NCBI RefSeq assembly: GCF_009674775.1
Contig: NZ_WKKE01000028.1
Span: forward strand, 1 to 64,000
Length of the DNA: 64,000 bases
Direction of reading: 5' to 3'
Origin: Flavobacterium sp. LC2016-23
GTDB lineage: Bacteria; Bacteroidota; Bacteroidia; Flavobacteriales; Flavobacteriaceae
Position numbers and translations under genes: made by a program. The notes beneath the pieces are model-generated. The model saw only the letters and a program-made list of their open reading frames with translations. It did no database searches and was not told where the DNA came from. Shown piece after piece: positions 1 through 9,800 of the stretch (position 1 is its first letter; every line of letters starts with the position of its first letter).

Positions 1-196
1 ATTCAATGCTTTGGACTGATTTTACCGCTAAGACGCCAAGGTTTTTTCTGCCGGGGTGTATTTCGCAAAGAGCGCAAGGCGTGATTTTATTGCAGTTTTT
101 GATTTCACCCAAAGACGCTAAGTTTCTTTTCTTTCCTATATATAACGTACATCTCTTATGAAAACCTCTGCCCTAGCCCCGATGGAAGTGGAAATC

Positions 197-222
197 CTTT
201 TGTCCGCCGCGGCGGACAAAAG
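197..222. repeat. 26-bp perfect palindrome
   Basis: The arms cttttgtccgcc and ggcggacaaaag flank a central GC, giving a perfect G+C-rich palindrome in an A+T-rich gap. The flanking text (cccgatggaagtgg on the left, gagcggacagcggga on the right) resembles a repeat unit I associate with Flavobacterium intergenic regions. That resemblance is from memory only. It could form a stable RNA hairpin. Confidence 0.6.
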
Positions 223-345
223 ATTGGAGCGGACAGCGGGATTAAGCTCCTTATCAAATTACAAATTCTTAAATTCCAAATTCCAGAAGCTTTGAATTCG
301 GTCAGGGGGACGGAATAATTGCTGTATACCTATATATACAAAACA

Positions 346-376
346 AACCCGACAGGTTTTGAAAACCTGTCGGGTT
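346..376. repeat. 31-bp palindromic repeat, copy 1
   Basis: Left arm 346-360 (aacccgacaggtttt) and right arm 362-376 are exact reverse complements around a single G. A degenerate second copy lies at 25818-25845 beside a pseudogene, so this is a dispersed element. It sits 35 bp beyond the stop of the DUF4294 gene and could act as its terminator, although no long T run follows it. Confidence 0.7.
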
Positions 377-410
377 GTAGAAACGAAATCTTACCTTATA
401 TATAGGAGAG

Positions 411-1091
411 TTATTTTTTATTGAGTGTCTGTGCTTTTGATTCCCAGTGATTCATCAGATCATCATAGTTTACGGGATTTGCCGGTTTCTGATTCACCAG
501 TCGGCCTGACTCGAATGCTCTGAGAAGAATTGTTTCGATAAGATAGTCCTCGTTGGACTCATAAGGCTTGTATTCTGCTTTTAAACTGATGTCGAATAAA
601 TTGGCAGTAGTATTTGATACAAAGGCCTTGAAACCACTTTTTAATGTCCTAATGAGTTCATAGGTGGTGATACCGGTTTGTCGGTGTACGAGCTTTACGA
701 GAATTTGTCCCTGTTTACGCGAAAGTTTCTTTAGCCTTGCTTCGAACTCATTATTAAGGTAGTCTTCTACAATCTTAAAATACTTTTTCTTTTCACGATT
801 GGTTTTTAATCGCGCCATTCCCTGATTTAGTGCCGTCAGTCTGTCGGCAGCTAATTTTGCATATGGATACACTTTGTAAACCCGGTTTTGAAGTATCAAA
901 AATTGCTTTTGTGCTTCGGGATCTAATTTCTCTTTGGAAATGATAATCTCCGGCAATTCAATTGTATCGTTTAGAATTGAATCCTGTTCGGTCAGTGTAT
1001 AACCCATTTCCTGATTTTGTTTAGGCGTAACCTGTGCCTGACTTGTAAACGAAATCATTATAAAGAATAAAATGCAGTAGGTAAATCTCAT
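411..1091 (-). CDS. DUF4294 family exported protein
   Basis: A 226-residue protein of the DUF4294 family, common in Bacteroidota and of unknown function. I place the start at the internal ATG at 1091 because it gives a classic signal peptide (basic MRF, hydrophobic CILFFIMISF, then a TSQAQ cleavage region). The longer frame to 1160 adds 23 residues that do not look like a leader. The mature protein is charged and helical, with no catalytic motif I recognise. It is divergent from the M42 peptidase with an 81-bp gap. The family assignment rests on the conserved central region (YPYAKLAADRL and the EARLKKLSRKQG stretch). Confidence 0.75.
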   Translation of the reverse strand: MRFTYCILFFIMISFTSQAQVTPKQNQEMGYTLTEQDSILNDTIELPEIIISKEKLDPEAQKQFLILQNRVYKVYPYAKLAADRLTALNQGMARLKTNREKKKYFKIVEDYLNNEFEARLKKLSRKQGQILVKLVHRQTGITTYELIRTLKSGFKAFVSNTTANLFDISLKAEYKPYESNEDYLIETILLRAFESGRLVNQKPANPVNYDDLMNHWESKAQTLNKK

Positions 1092-1172
1092 TGAATCATA
1101 ATTTAAGTGTAAAATTATATATTTATACACAACTCTGATACCAAATTTATAAATTAGCAAAAAAATATTTTT

Positions 1173-2261
1173 ATGAGTACAGCATCTATCTTAAAAGATA
1201 CCTCAATTGCTTTCCTGGAAAGCTACCTCAATAACGCCTCTCCTACCGGCTACGAAAGCGAAGGGCAAAAACTTTGGATGAATTATTTAAAACCTTATGT
1301 AGACACTTTTATTACGGATACTTATGGAACAGCTGTCGGGGTTATCAACCCTGATGCCCCCTTTAAAGTGGTTATCGAAGGTCATGCCGATGAAATTTCA
1401 TGGTATGTGAATTACATTACTGACGATGGTTTATTATATGTAATACGAAATGGAGGTTCTGATCATCAGATTGCACCATCGAAAAGGGTTCACATTCATA
1501 CCAAAAAAGGGATTGTCAAAGGTGTTTTTGGCTGGCCTGCCATTCATACGCGCTTACGTGATAAAGAAGAATCACCGAAAATCAGCAATATTTTTATTGA
1601 TTTAGGCTGTGAAACGAAAGAACAGGTGGAAGCAATGGGGGTTCATGTTGGTTGTGTGATTACATATCCGGACGAATTTATGATTCTGAACGAAAACAAA
1701 TTTGTTTGTCGCGCCATTGATAACAGAATGGGTGGTTTCATGATTGCTGAAGTGGCCCGTTTACTTCACGAAAACAAGAAAAAACTACCTTTTGGTTTGT
1801 ACATTGTAAATTCGGTTCAGGAAGAAATTGGTTTGCGTGGTGCCGAAATGATTGCACATACCATTAAACCAAACGTTGCCATAGTAACAGATGTCTGCCA
1901 CGACACGACAACACCTATGATTGATAAAAAAGTGGAAGGCGATCTTAAAATGGGGAAAGGTCCTGTTATTGCTTACGCTCCCGCAGTACAAAACAAATTA
2001 CGTGATTTAATTGTTGATACTGCCGTGGAAAACAAAATACCTTTTCAGCGTCATGCGACTTCCCGTGCCACAGGAACGGATACGGATGCTTTTGCTTACA
2101 GTAACGGAGGTGTAGCTTCGGCATTGATTTCTCTTCCGCTGCGTTATATGCATACCACTGTTGAAATGGTACACAGAGAAGATGTAGAGAATGTAATTCA
2201 GTTGATTTATGAATCATTGTTGAAAATTGAAAATAATGAAACTTTTTCTTATTTCAACTAA
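1173..2261 (+). CDS. M42 family metallo-aminopeptidase
   Basis: A 362-residue di-metal aminopeptidase of the M42 (glutamyl aminopeptidase / endoglucanase-like, TET) family, normally cytoplasmic and involved in peptide turnover. The metal and catalytic residues are visible: His71 in EGHADE, bridging Asp183 in AIDNRMGG, the Glu217-Glu218 pair in SVQEEIGLRG, Asp240 in TDVCHD, and His327 in RYMHTTVE. Length matches the family and there is no signal peptide. It stands alone between a divergent DUF4294 gene and a downstream two-component system. A 9-bp stem hairpin (2283-2309) lies between it and the response regulator. Confidence 0.9.
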   Translation: MSTASILKDTSIAFLESYLNNASPTGYESEGQKLWMNYLKPYVDTFITDTYGTAVGVINPDAPFKVVIEGHADEISWYVNYITDDGLLYVIRNGGSDHQIAPSKRVHIHTKKGIVKGVFGWPAIHTRLRDKEESPKISNIFIDLGCETKEQVEAMGVHVGCVITYPDEFMILNENKFVCRAIDNRMGGFMIAEVARLLHENKKKLPFGLYIVNSVQEEIGLRGAEMIAHTIKPNVAIVTDVCHDTTTPMIDKKVEGDLKMGKGPVIAYAPAVQNKLRDLIVDTAVENKIPFQRHATSRATGTDTDAFAYSNGGVASALISLPLRYMHTTVEMVHREDVENVIQLIYESLLKIENNETFSYFN

Positions 2262-2282
2262 GAGAAAATAAAAACGTTGGTT

Positions 2283-2309
2283 CGGTTATTTGACACGATT
2301 AAATAACCG
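2283..2309 (+). other. Hairpin between M42 peptidase and response regulator
   Basis: Arms cggttattt (2283-2291) and aaataaccg (2301-2309) form a 9-bp stem with a 9-nt loop. No T tract follows, so it may be a weak terminator, an mRNA end stabiliser, or an operator in the leader of the response-regulator gene at 2331. The sequence cannot decide between these. Confidence 0.4.
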
Positions 2310-2330
2310 GACTGACCAATACAAAAAAGC

Positions 2331-3011
2331 ATGAAGATTTTACTACTCGAAGACGATTTTACTTTATCGAAAGAAATCTCAGCGTTCTTTACCTCAAAGG
2401 AATTCGAGTGTTTCCCTTATTACGATGGTTCTTTATTATTGAAAAAATATGCTGCCTACGATTACGATTTAATAATCCTCGATATTAATGTTCCGGGAAT
2501 AAACGGAATCGAAGTCTGCAAAGGTATTCGAGAAACAGATAAAAAAACGCCGATCATTATGCTGACCGCTTTTAGCGAAATTGAAGATAAATTAGCTTCT
2601 TTTGATAATGGTGCAGATGATTATCTGGTTAAGCCTTTCCATTTTGAAGAGCTGTATGCAAGGATCTCTTCTCTATTAAGGCGAAAGGAAATTCCGCAAC
2701 GAGTTGAAAAGAAAATCATCATTCAGGATTTGGAAATTCTCGAAGAAGAGATGAAAGTATTTCGTTCGGGAGAAGAAATCAAACTGACACCAAAAGAATT
2801 TAAGCTTATTTTAATTCTCGCGCATGCCAAAGGAAAGGTTTTATCGAAGCAGTTTATCGCAGAAAAACTCTGGGATTACCACATAGAAACCAATCAGAAT
2901 ACGATTGAAGTTTATATTAATTTTTTGCGAAAGAAAATTGATAAAGACCATGAAACAAAATTGATCCGAACCAAAATTGGTTACGGCTATTATTTAAGCG
3001 ATCAGGAATGA
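2331..3011 (+). CDS. OmpR-family response regulator
   Basis: A 226-residue DNA-binding response regulator. The receiver domain (about 1-118) has the acidic pair EDD at 7-9, phospho-acceptor Asp51 in LDINVPG, the conserved Thr in MLTAF and Lys in VKPF. A winged-helix OmpR/PhoB output domain follows (about 130-224, with LTPKEFKLI and the NTIEVYINFLRKKID recognition region). The downstream histidine kinase overlaps it by four bases (ATGA), and a metal-efflux pump operon lies just beyond. The context points to a CusR/CzcR-like metal-responsive regulator. The inducing metal is not deducible. Confidence 0.92.
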   Translation: MKILLLEDDFTLSKEISAFFTSKEFECFPYYDGSLLLKKYAAYDYDLIILDINVPGINGIEVCKGIRETDKKTPIIMLTAFSEIEDKLASFDNGADDYLVKPFHFEELYARISSLLRRKEIPQRVEKKIIIQDLEILEEEMKVFRSGEEIKLTPKEFKLILILAHAKGKVLSKQFIAEKLWDYHIETNQNTIEVYINFLRKKIDKDHETKLIRTKIGYGYYLSDQE

Positions 3012-4369
3012 CATTAAAAAACAGGATATCACTTTTAGTCAGTTTATTATTTACAATTCTTTTTGGATTGGCATCTACCGTGATATTCATTTTATATTCT
3101 AATTACCGAAAAGAAGAATTCCGTGACCGCCTGGAAATTAAGGCACTTTCAAACATTAAACTTTTAGTAAATGTCAAGCAGATAGACAATCAGCTTTTGA
3201 AAATTATTGATCAGAACTCCATCAATAAACTGTATGATGAAAAGACCTTGGTTTTTGATTCGAATTATAAACTTATTTACAGCAGTATTGACGATGCTAA
3301 AATCAACTGGTCTGTTGCCGATCTGAAATATTTAAAGAAAAACAAAACCTTCTTTAAGCAACAGGGAGATTATGAAGTGTATGGGGTCTTTTACGATACA
3401 AATGACAAAGATTTTTATGCGCTGATCTCCGCAACAGATGATTATGGAAAAAAGAAATTACTTTTTCTGCGTTATACTCTGATTATATCTTACCTCTTTT
3501 TTACCTGTGTCTGCTGGGTGACAACTTCCTTTGCCGTCCGAAAAATAATGAATCCTCTGAATGCTTTTCACCAGAAGATAAAAAAAATAAACGAAAATAA
3601 TCTGGACACGCGTGTTGAAACAAAAAGCAGTAGAAATGAAATTGACCTGATAGCCAATGAATTTAATTTCATGATGGACCGCATTGAAGTTTCGTATCAA
3701 AAGCAAAAAGAATTTACGGCTCACGCCTCGCACGAACTTAGAACACCGTTATCCCGAATTACTTCTCAAATAGAGAATGTAGCTGCAGACCGTAAAACAA
3801 CTCCCGAGGGCAAATCATTCCTGAAAACTATTTTATCGGATGTCAACCAATTAACGGAACTGATTAATTCTTTGCTGATTTTATCTAAGATCGATACTAA
3901 AAGCCACGAAAACAATGAAGTACAACGCATGGATGAAATTCTGTTTTCTGCCATCGAAAATCTGAATAAAAGCTTTCCTGACTTTGTTATTTTATTTGAA
4001 ATTGAAGAAAATGACAATCTGGATAAGGCATTAGAAATAAAAGGGAATAAAAACCTGCTTGAAATAGCACTGGGCAATGTCTTAAAAAATGCCTGTGTTT
4101 ATTCAGATAACAAACAGGCAAAAGTAAAAATAAGCTCCGATGACAAGAACCTGATCATCTCGATTTCCAATACGGGAACTACATTAAGTGAAGAAGAGCA
4201 GAAAAACCTTTTTCAGCCTTTTATGCGCGGCCAAAATTCAAAAGGAACTACCGGATTTGGCCTTGGTTTAAGAATTGTTCAGCGCATATTGACACTACAC
4301 AAAGCGACGATAAACTACTCTGCGTTAGGTATTAACACGAATTTATTTCAGTTATTTTTTAATTTGTAA
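3008..4369 (+). CDS. Membrane sensor histidine kinase
   Basis: A 453-residue partner of the preceding response regulator. Transmembrane segments lie at about 8-30 and 152-175 and enclose a sensor region of about 120 residues predicted to be periplasmic. Then come a HAMP linker, a HisKA domain with phospho-His242 (ASHELRTPLSR) and a HATPase domain (NVLKNACVYS N-box, GFGLGLRIV G-box). The sensor region has no obvious metal-binding cluster. The start overlaps the regulator stop by four bases, so the two are translationally coupled. By position it probably senses the substrate of the downstream RND pump. Confidence 0.92.
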   Translation: MTLKNRISLLVSLLFTILFGLASTVIFILYSNYRKEEFRDRLEIKALSNIKLLVNVKQIDNQLLKIIDQNSINKLYDEKTLVFDSNYKLIYSSIDDAKINWSVADLKYLKKNKTFFKQQGDYEVYGVFYDTNDKDFYALISATDDYGKKKLLFLRYTLIISYLFFTCVCWVTTSFAVRKIMNPLNAFHQKIKKINENNLDTRVETKSSRNEIDLIANEFNFMMDRIEVSYQKQKEFTAHASHELRTPLSRITSQIENVAADRKTTPEGKSFLKTILSDVNQLTELINSLLILSKIDTKSHENNEVQRMDEILFSAIENLNKSFPDFVILFEIEENDNLDKALEIKGNKNLLEIALGNVLKNACVYSDNKQAKVKISSDDKNLIISISNTGTTLSEEEQKNLFQPFMRGQNSKGTTGFGLGLRIVQRILTLHKATINYSALGINTNLFQLFFNL

Positions 4370-4373
4370 GCAT

Positions 4374-4413
4374 TTTTAAGCTAATTTTAAGGTAGATTTT
4401 AAGCACTCTTAAA
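4374..4413 (+). promoter_or_regulatory. Direct-repeat operator upstream of the efflux operon
   Basis: Three exact TTTTAAG heptamers begin at 4374, 4385 and 4397, and a related TCTTAAA begins at 4407, a spacing of about one helical turn (11, 12, 10 bp). OmpR/PhoB regulators bind such direct repeats. A cATATTTG sequence at 4426-4433 fits a Bacteroidota -7 element. The array sits between the kinase stop and the TolC gene start, so the adjacent regulator is the likely binder. This is inference from pattern and position. Confidence 0.6.
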
Positions 4414-4453
4414 GCCTGCCGATAGCATATTTGTACAAATTAAAAATGATACA

Positions 4454-5701
4454 ATGAGAAAACTATGTGCATTATTACTACTTGTATTGTTCAATCAGGT
4501 AGTTTTGGCTCAGAATCCAGTTACACTTCAGGACTGCGAAAGCCAATTTCTAAAAAACAATCTCTTTTTATTGGCGTCCCAATACAATATTGATGCGTCA
4601 AAAGCACTGACCATTCAGGCACGTATCTGGGATAATCCCACTATTACCGCAGAATTAAATGCCTATAATCCGGAGCGGAATCAATATTTTGATATTGGCA
4701 AAGAAGGCCAGAAAGCATTTGGTATTGAGCAATTAATTTATCTGGGCGGAAAAAAACGCAATGAAATAAAATTAGCACAGACCAATGAAAAACTGGCAGA
4801 ATTACAATTTAACGACCTTTTAAGGACCTTAAAATTGCAATTACGAAAAAGTTTTTTCACTGTTTATTACAACACAAAAAGTCTTGAAACTACTGACAGA
4901 CAGCTTGCTCACATTGAAGACTTAGTGAATTCTTATTCGATTCAGGCGCAAAAAGGAAATGTTCCTTTGCGGGATGTTGTTCGCTTACAGTCGTTGTTTT
5001 TAAACTTCAAAAACGAACGTATGGAAGTAGTAAACAGTAATATAGAGGAACAGGCAAACTTAAAACTATTATTAAACACCACTGAAAATGTTGTTCCTAG
5101 CGTTTCCAGTGATGATTTTAACAAGTACACGAAAATAATTCCTTTTGATCTTAAAAGCCTTGAAAATGATGCTATTACAAATCGTCCTGATTATTTAGCC
5201 AAACAAAAGGATATTGAAGCAAACGAACTGAATGTGAAATGGCAAAAATCGCTGTCGATTCCGGATATTACACTGGGCGCAAATTATGATCAGCGAAGCG
5301 GTGCTTTTAACAAAGAAGCGAATCTTACTATTGGAATTCCTCTGCCGCTTTGGAACAAAAACAAAGGGAATATCAAATATGCACAAACGATTTTAGAACA
5401 GTCGAAAATAGAAAAACAAAATTTTGACCTGCAGTTACAGACCGAAATAACTTCTGCCTGGAACAAATGGGATGAGTCCCGAAAAAATTACATTGTGATA
5501 AAACCAACAGTGAACTCCGATTTTGAAGCTGTTTACAATGGGATACTAACCAATTTCCAGAAAAGAAACATTAGCTTATTAGAGTTTACTGATTTTATGG
5601 AAAGCTACAATCAGGCTGCAGTTCAGGTAAACGAACTGAAGAAAAAAGTGGTTCTTTCCGGTGAAGAATTAAATAGTACAATCAACAAAGACTTATTTTA
5701 A
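4454..5701 (+). CDS. TolC-family outer-membrane efflux protein (CusC/CzcC-like)
   Basis: A 415-residue outer-membrane factor of a tripartite RND pump. It has a signal peptide (MRKLCALLLLVLFNQVVLAQ) followed by TolC-type helical repeats, with long heptad-rich segments and the internal LPLWNKNKGNIKYAQ region typical of the CzcC/CusC subgroup. It is the first gene of a three-gene operon with the adaptor (12-bp gap) and the inner-membrane pump (3-bp gap after the adaptor). Expression is probably controlled by the two-component system upstream through the TTTTAAG repeats. It should form the trimeric exit duct across the outer membrane. Confidence 0.9.
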   Translation: MRKLCALLLLVLFNQVVLAQNPVTLQDCESQFLKNNLFLLASQYNIDASKALTIQARIWDNPTITAELNAYNPERNQYFDIGKEGQKAFGIEQLIYLGGKKRNEIKLAQTNEKLAELQFNDLLRTLKLQLRKSFFTVYYNTKSLETTDRQLAHIEDLVNSYSIQAQKGNVPLRDVVRLQSLFLNFKNERMEVVNSNIEEQANLKLLLNTTENVVPSVSSDDFNKYTKIIPFDLKSLENDAITNRPDYLAKQKDIEANELNVKWQKSLSIPDITLGANYDQRSGAFNKEANLTIGIPLPLWNKNKGNIKYAQTILEQSKIEKQNFDLQLQTEITSAWNKWDESRKNYIVIKPTVNSDFEAVYNGILTNFQKRNISLLEFTDFMESYNQAAVQVNELKKKVVLSGEELNSTINKDLF

Positions 5702-5713
5702 AATCAAATAAAG

Positions 5714-6799
5714 ATGAAATATAAACTAATTATAGGAATTGCTCTTGTGAGTTTGTCAATCGTAAGCTGCAAAAAGGAAGTTGAAAACCCGGAAACCAGT
5801 ACCACTTTTGCACTAAGTGATGCTATGCTAAAAACAACTACAACCGCCGAAGCCCAGACGCAACCGGTAAAAAACGAACTGAGTTTTTACGGAAAAATTA
5901 CAGCAGACAATAATAAAATGATTGATGTTTATCCACTCGTTGGGGGAAACGTAGTAAAAGTAAATGTAGAACTTGGAGATTATGTTCGTAAAGGGCAAGT
6001 TCTTGCTACTATAAAAAGTACTGACATCGCTGATTTTGAAAAACAATCTATTGACGCAAAAAGTGACTTACTTGTAGCTAAAAATGGTTTAAAAGTCGCC
6101 CAGGAACTATTTGATGGAAAATTAAACTCCGAAAGCGATGTACTTCAGGCCAAATCGGAAGTAAATAAAGCACAGTCCCAGTTGAATAAAATTCAGGAAA
6201 CCTATAAAATTTACAATATCAAAGCAGGTTCTATTTATGAAGTGACCGCTCCTATTAGTGGATTTATTATTCAAAAAAGTATCAATCAGGATATGCTTTT
6301 GCGAAATGACCGTTCTGAAAACATTTTTGACATTGCTGAAATCAGTGAAGTGTGGGCATTGGCCAACATTAATGAAATTGATATCAATAAAGTAAAATTA
6401 GGAATCGATGCCGATGTAACGACTTTAAGTTACCCTGATAAAATCTTTAAAGGAAAAGTGGATAAGATTTTCAATGTAATCGATCCGGAAACCAAAGCCA
6501 TGCAGGCTCGTATAAAACTGAAAAACACCGATTATTTACTGAAACCGGATATGAATGCAAACATAAAATTATCTTTTAATGAAGGTACAAATATGATTGC
6601 AATTCCAAGCAAAGCGATTGTTTTTGATAAAAGTAAAAACTTTGTCATGATTTTTAAAGACCGTAACAATATCGAAACGAGACAGGTGGAAGTTTACAGA
6701 CAGGTTGGTGACACTACTTATATTTCAAGTGGTTTAAAAGACAACGAAAAAGTCATTACCAACAATCAGTTATTTATTTATCGCGCTTTAAACGAATAA
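5714..6799 (+). CDS. RND efflux periplasmic adaptor lipoprotein (CusB/CzcB-like)
   Basis: A 361-residue HlyD-type membrane-fusion protein. The N-terminus MKYKLIIGIALVSLSIVSCKK carries a lipobox ending in Cys19, so it is a lipoprotein. A barrel-sandwich (lipoyl) region follows (VYPLVGGNVVKVNVELGDYVRKG, near residues 72-95), then a helical hairpin (about 105-160), a beta-barrel and a membrane-proximal domain. It links the TolC-like channel to the CzcA-like pump. There is no N-terminal His-rich metal-binding extension, so metal specificity is not evident from this subunit. Confidence 0.9.
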   Translation: MKYKLIIGIALVSLSIVSCKKEVENPETSTTFALSDAMLKTTTTAEAQTQPVKNELSFYGKITADNNKMIDVYPLVGGNVVKVNVELGDYVRKGQVLATIKSTDIADFEKQSIDAKSDLLVAKNGLKVAQELFDGKLNSESDVLQAKSEVNKAQSQLNKIQETYKIYNIKAGSIYEVTAPISGFIIQKSINQDMLLRNDRSENIFDIAEISEVWALANINEIDINKVKLGIDADVTTLSYPDKIFKGKVDKIFNVIDPETKAMQARIKLKNTDYLLKPDMNANIKLSFNEGTNMIAIPSKAIVFDKSKNFVMIFKDRNNIETRQVEVYRQVGDTTYISSGLKDNEKVITNNQLFIYRALNE

Positions 6800-6802
6800 G
6801 AC

Positions 6803-9800
6803 ATGAACAAATTCATACGAAACATTATCGCTTTTTCGCTAAAGAATAAAGCGTTTACCTTTTTTTGGGTTGGATTACTGGCAGTTGCAGGGTTTATTTC
6901 TTTTAAGACCATGCCAATTGATGCTTTTCCTGATGTTACCAATACGCAGATTATCATTATTACACAATGGAACGGAAAGAGTGCTGAAGAAGTAGAGCGT
7001 TTTGTTACTTCCCCTATTGAAATTTCCATGAACTCGGTGCAGAAAAAGACCAGTGTCCGCAGTATTACGATGTTTGGTTTATCTGTAATTAAAATTATTT
7101 TTGACGATGGTGTAGACGATACTTTTGCCCGTTTTCAGGTAAACAACTTACTTAAAAATGTGTCCCTTCCCGATGATGTGGAGCCGGATGTGCAGCCTCC
7201 GTATGGGCCAACGGGCGAAATATTCCGATATATTGTAAAAAGCAACAGCAGGGACAGTCGGGAATTATTGACCTACCAGAACTGGGTGATCGACAAACAG
7301 CTTCGTGCACTTCCGGGTGTTGCCGATTTAAATGTATTTGGAGGTCAGACCAAAACGTATGAAGTGGGTGTTGATCCTATAAAACTGGCTAAATACAATA
7401 TTACACCGTTACAGGTTTACAACGCTGTAAATGCAGGAAATCTAAATGTGGGCGGTGATGTTATCGAAAAGAACGGCCAGGCTTTTGTAGTTAGAGGTGT
7501 TGGTTTGCTAAAATCCATTTCCGACATTGAAAATATTATTGTCGATGATGCACACGGAAATCCAATCCTGGTTAAAAATCTGGCTAATGTATATGAAAGT
7601 GCCATGCCAAGAGTAGGACAGACAGGAATAGGAAAAAATGACGATGCCGTTGAAGGTATAGTCGTGATGCGTAAGGGAGAAAACCCGCAGGAAACCCTGG
7701 CGCTAATTAAAGACAAAATAAAAGACCTGAATGAAAATATCCTTCCCAAAGACATCAAAATAGAAACCTTTTATGATCGTGATAATCTGATGAATTTCAC
7801 GACAGAAACGGTAATGCATAATTTATTGGAAGGTATTATTCTGGTTACCTGTATGGTGTTTCTATTTATGGCCGACTGGAGAACCACTTTTACGGTTTCA
7901 ATTGTTATTCCGTTGTCCCTGTTATTTGCCTTTTTGTGCCTGAAAATGATGGGAATGAGTGCCAACTTACTGAGTTTAGGCGCGGTCGATTTCGGAATTA
8001 TCATTGATGGCGCCGTGGTGATGGTGGAAGGATTGTTTGTGGTGCTGGACCATCGGGCACATCAATTGGGTATGACGGCTTACAATAAAATTGCCAAAGG
8101 CAGCCTGATTAAAAAAACAGGAGCAGAAATGGGTAAAGCCATCTTCTTTTCAAAATTAATCATCATAACCGCTTTGCTGCCTATATTTTCGTTTCAGAAA
8201 GTAGAAGGAAAAATGTTCTCTCCCCTCGCCTATACACTAGGATTTGCCTTAATGGGAGCCTTACTTTTTACGCTGACACTGGTTCCTGTTTTATCGCACA
8301 TTCTTTTAAATAAAAATGTAAAAGAAAAGAACAATCCTTTTGTTAATTTCTGGAATAGAATTGTAGACAAGGGTTTTGCCTGGACATTCAAACACAAAAC
8401 AAAAACACTTATTGCTTCTATCGCAATTTTGGCAACAGTCTTTTTCTCTGCTACGTTTTTAGGAACAGAATTTTTGCCTCAGTTAAATGAAGGCGCGCTT
8501 TGGGTTACCGCAGAACTTCCTATGAGTACTTCCCTGCCCGAAAGTGTCGAAACTGCAGCCATTATCCGAAAAGATCTGGAAACATTTCCGGAAGTTAAAA
8601 ATGTCCTATCCCAAACAGGAAGAAGTAACGACGGAACGGATCCGAATGGTTTTGGTTTTATACAGCTTCAGGTCGATTTAAAGCCCAAATCAGAATGGAA
8701 AAGAAAAATTTCTATGGATGATTTAATTAATGAAATGGATAAAAAGCTAAAAGTGCATCAGGGAATCACGTATAATTATTCACAACCTGTAATTGATAAT
8801 GTTGCGGAATCCGTAGCTGGATTCAAAGCCTCCAATGCAGTGAAAATTTACGGGGACGATCTGGATAAACTTGACGAATTATCAAATGAAGTTTTAAAAC
8901 AAATAAAAGATATTCCAGGGATTAAAGACGTCGGTATTCTTAGAAATGTGGGGCAGCCCGAAATAAGCGTAATTCTGGACAGGGATAAAATGGCCGCTTA
9001 TGGCGTAACACTTAGTGATGCCCAGGCAGTGCTGGAACTTGCATTTGGAGGAAAAACAGCCACTCAGAAATATGAAGATGAGAAAAAATTCGATGTGAGG
9101 GTTCGTTTTTCGAAAGAGTACCGTAAAGATGAGAACGACATCAGTGAACTTAAAGTTCCTACGATCAGTGGCATAAAAATTCCTTTGAAGGAGATCTGCG
9201 ATATCAAGACGATTACCGGCCCTGCTTTTATTTACAGGGATAATACCAAACGTTTTATCGGGGTTAAATTTTCAGTTCGCGACAGGGATTTAGGAAGTAC
9301 CATTGCCGAAGCACAGGCAAAAGTGTCCAAAATGAAACTCCCATCCGGATACACCGTTGGCTGGACAGGAGAATTCGAAAATCAGGTTCGTGCCAGTGCG
9401 CGTCTGGCACAGGTAGTTCCAATCAGTTTAATCGGGATTTTTGTGTTGCTGTTTATCCTTTTTGGAAACATCAAAGATTCATTATTGGTTTTAGCCAATG
9501 TTCCGTTTGCCATCATCGGAGGAATTATTGCTTTACATCTTACACGCATGAATTTCGGAATTTCTGCCGGAGTTGGTTTTATTGCCCTGCTTGGAATCTG
9601 TATCCAGAACGGCGTAATTCTGATATCCGAATTCCATCACAATATGAAGTCCAAACTAACCCTTGAGGAATCTATCTTTCTGGGTGTTAAAGCTAGAACA
9701 AGAGCAGTAGTAATGACGGCCCTGATGGCTTCTATAGGTTTAATGCCGGCCGCTATTTCTACAGGAATTGGTTCTGAGTCACAAAAACCACTGGCCATTG

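Larger units (their letters stand above)
1..410. other. Gene-free left edge with degenerate repeats
   Basis: No convincing coding sequence is seen here. The first 130 bases contain several degenerate copies of the 'cgcaaag/cgctaag' motif that recurs at 24.9-25.1 kb. A 26-bp palindrome lies at 197-222 and a 31-bp palindromic repeat at 346-376, both listed separately. This looks like repeat-filled intergenic DNA downstream of the minus-strand gene ending at 411. Confidence 0.7.
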
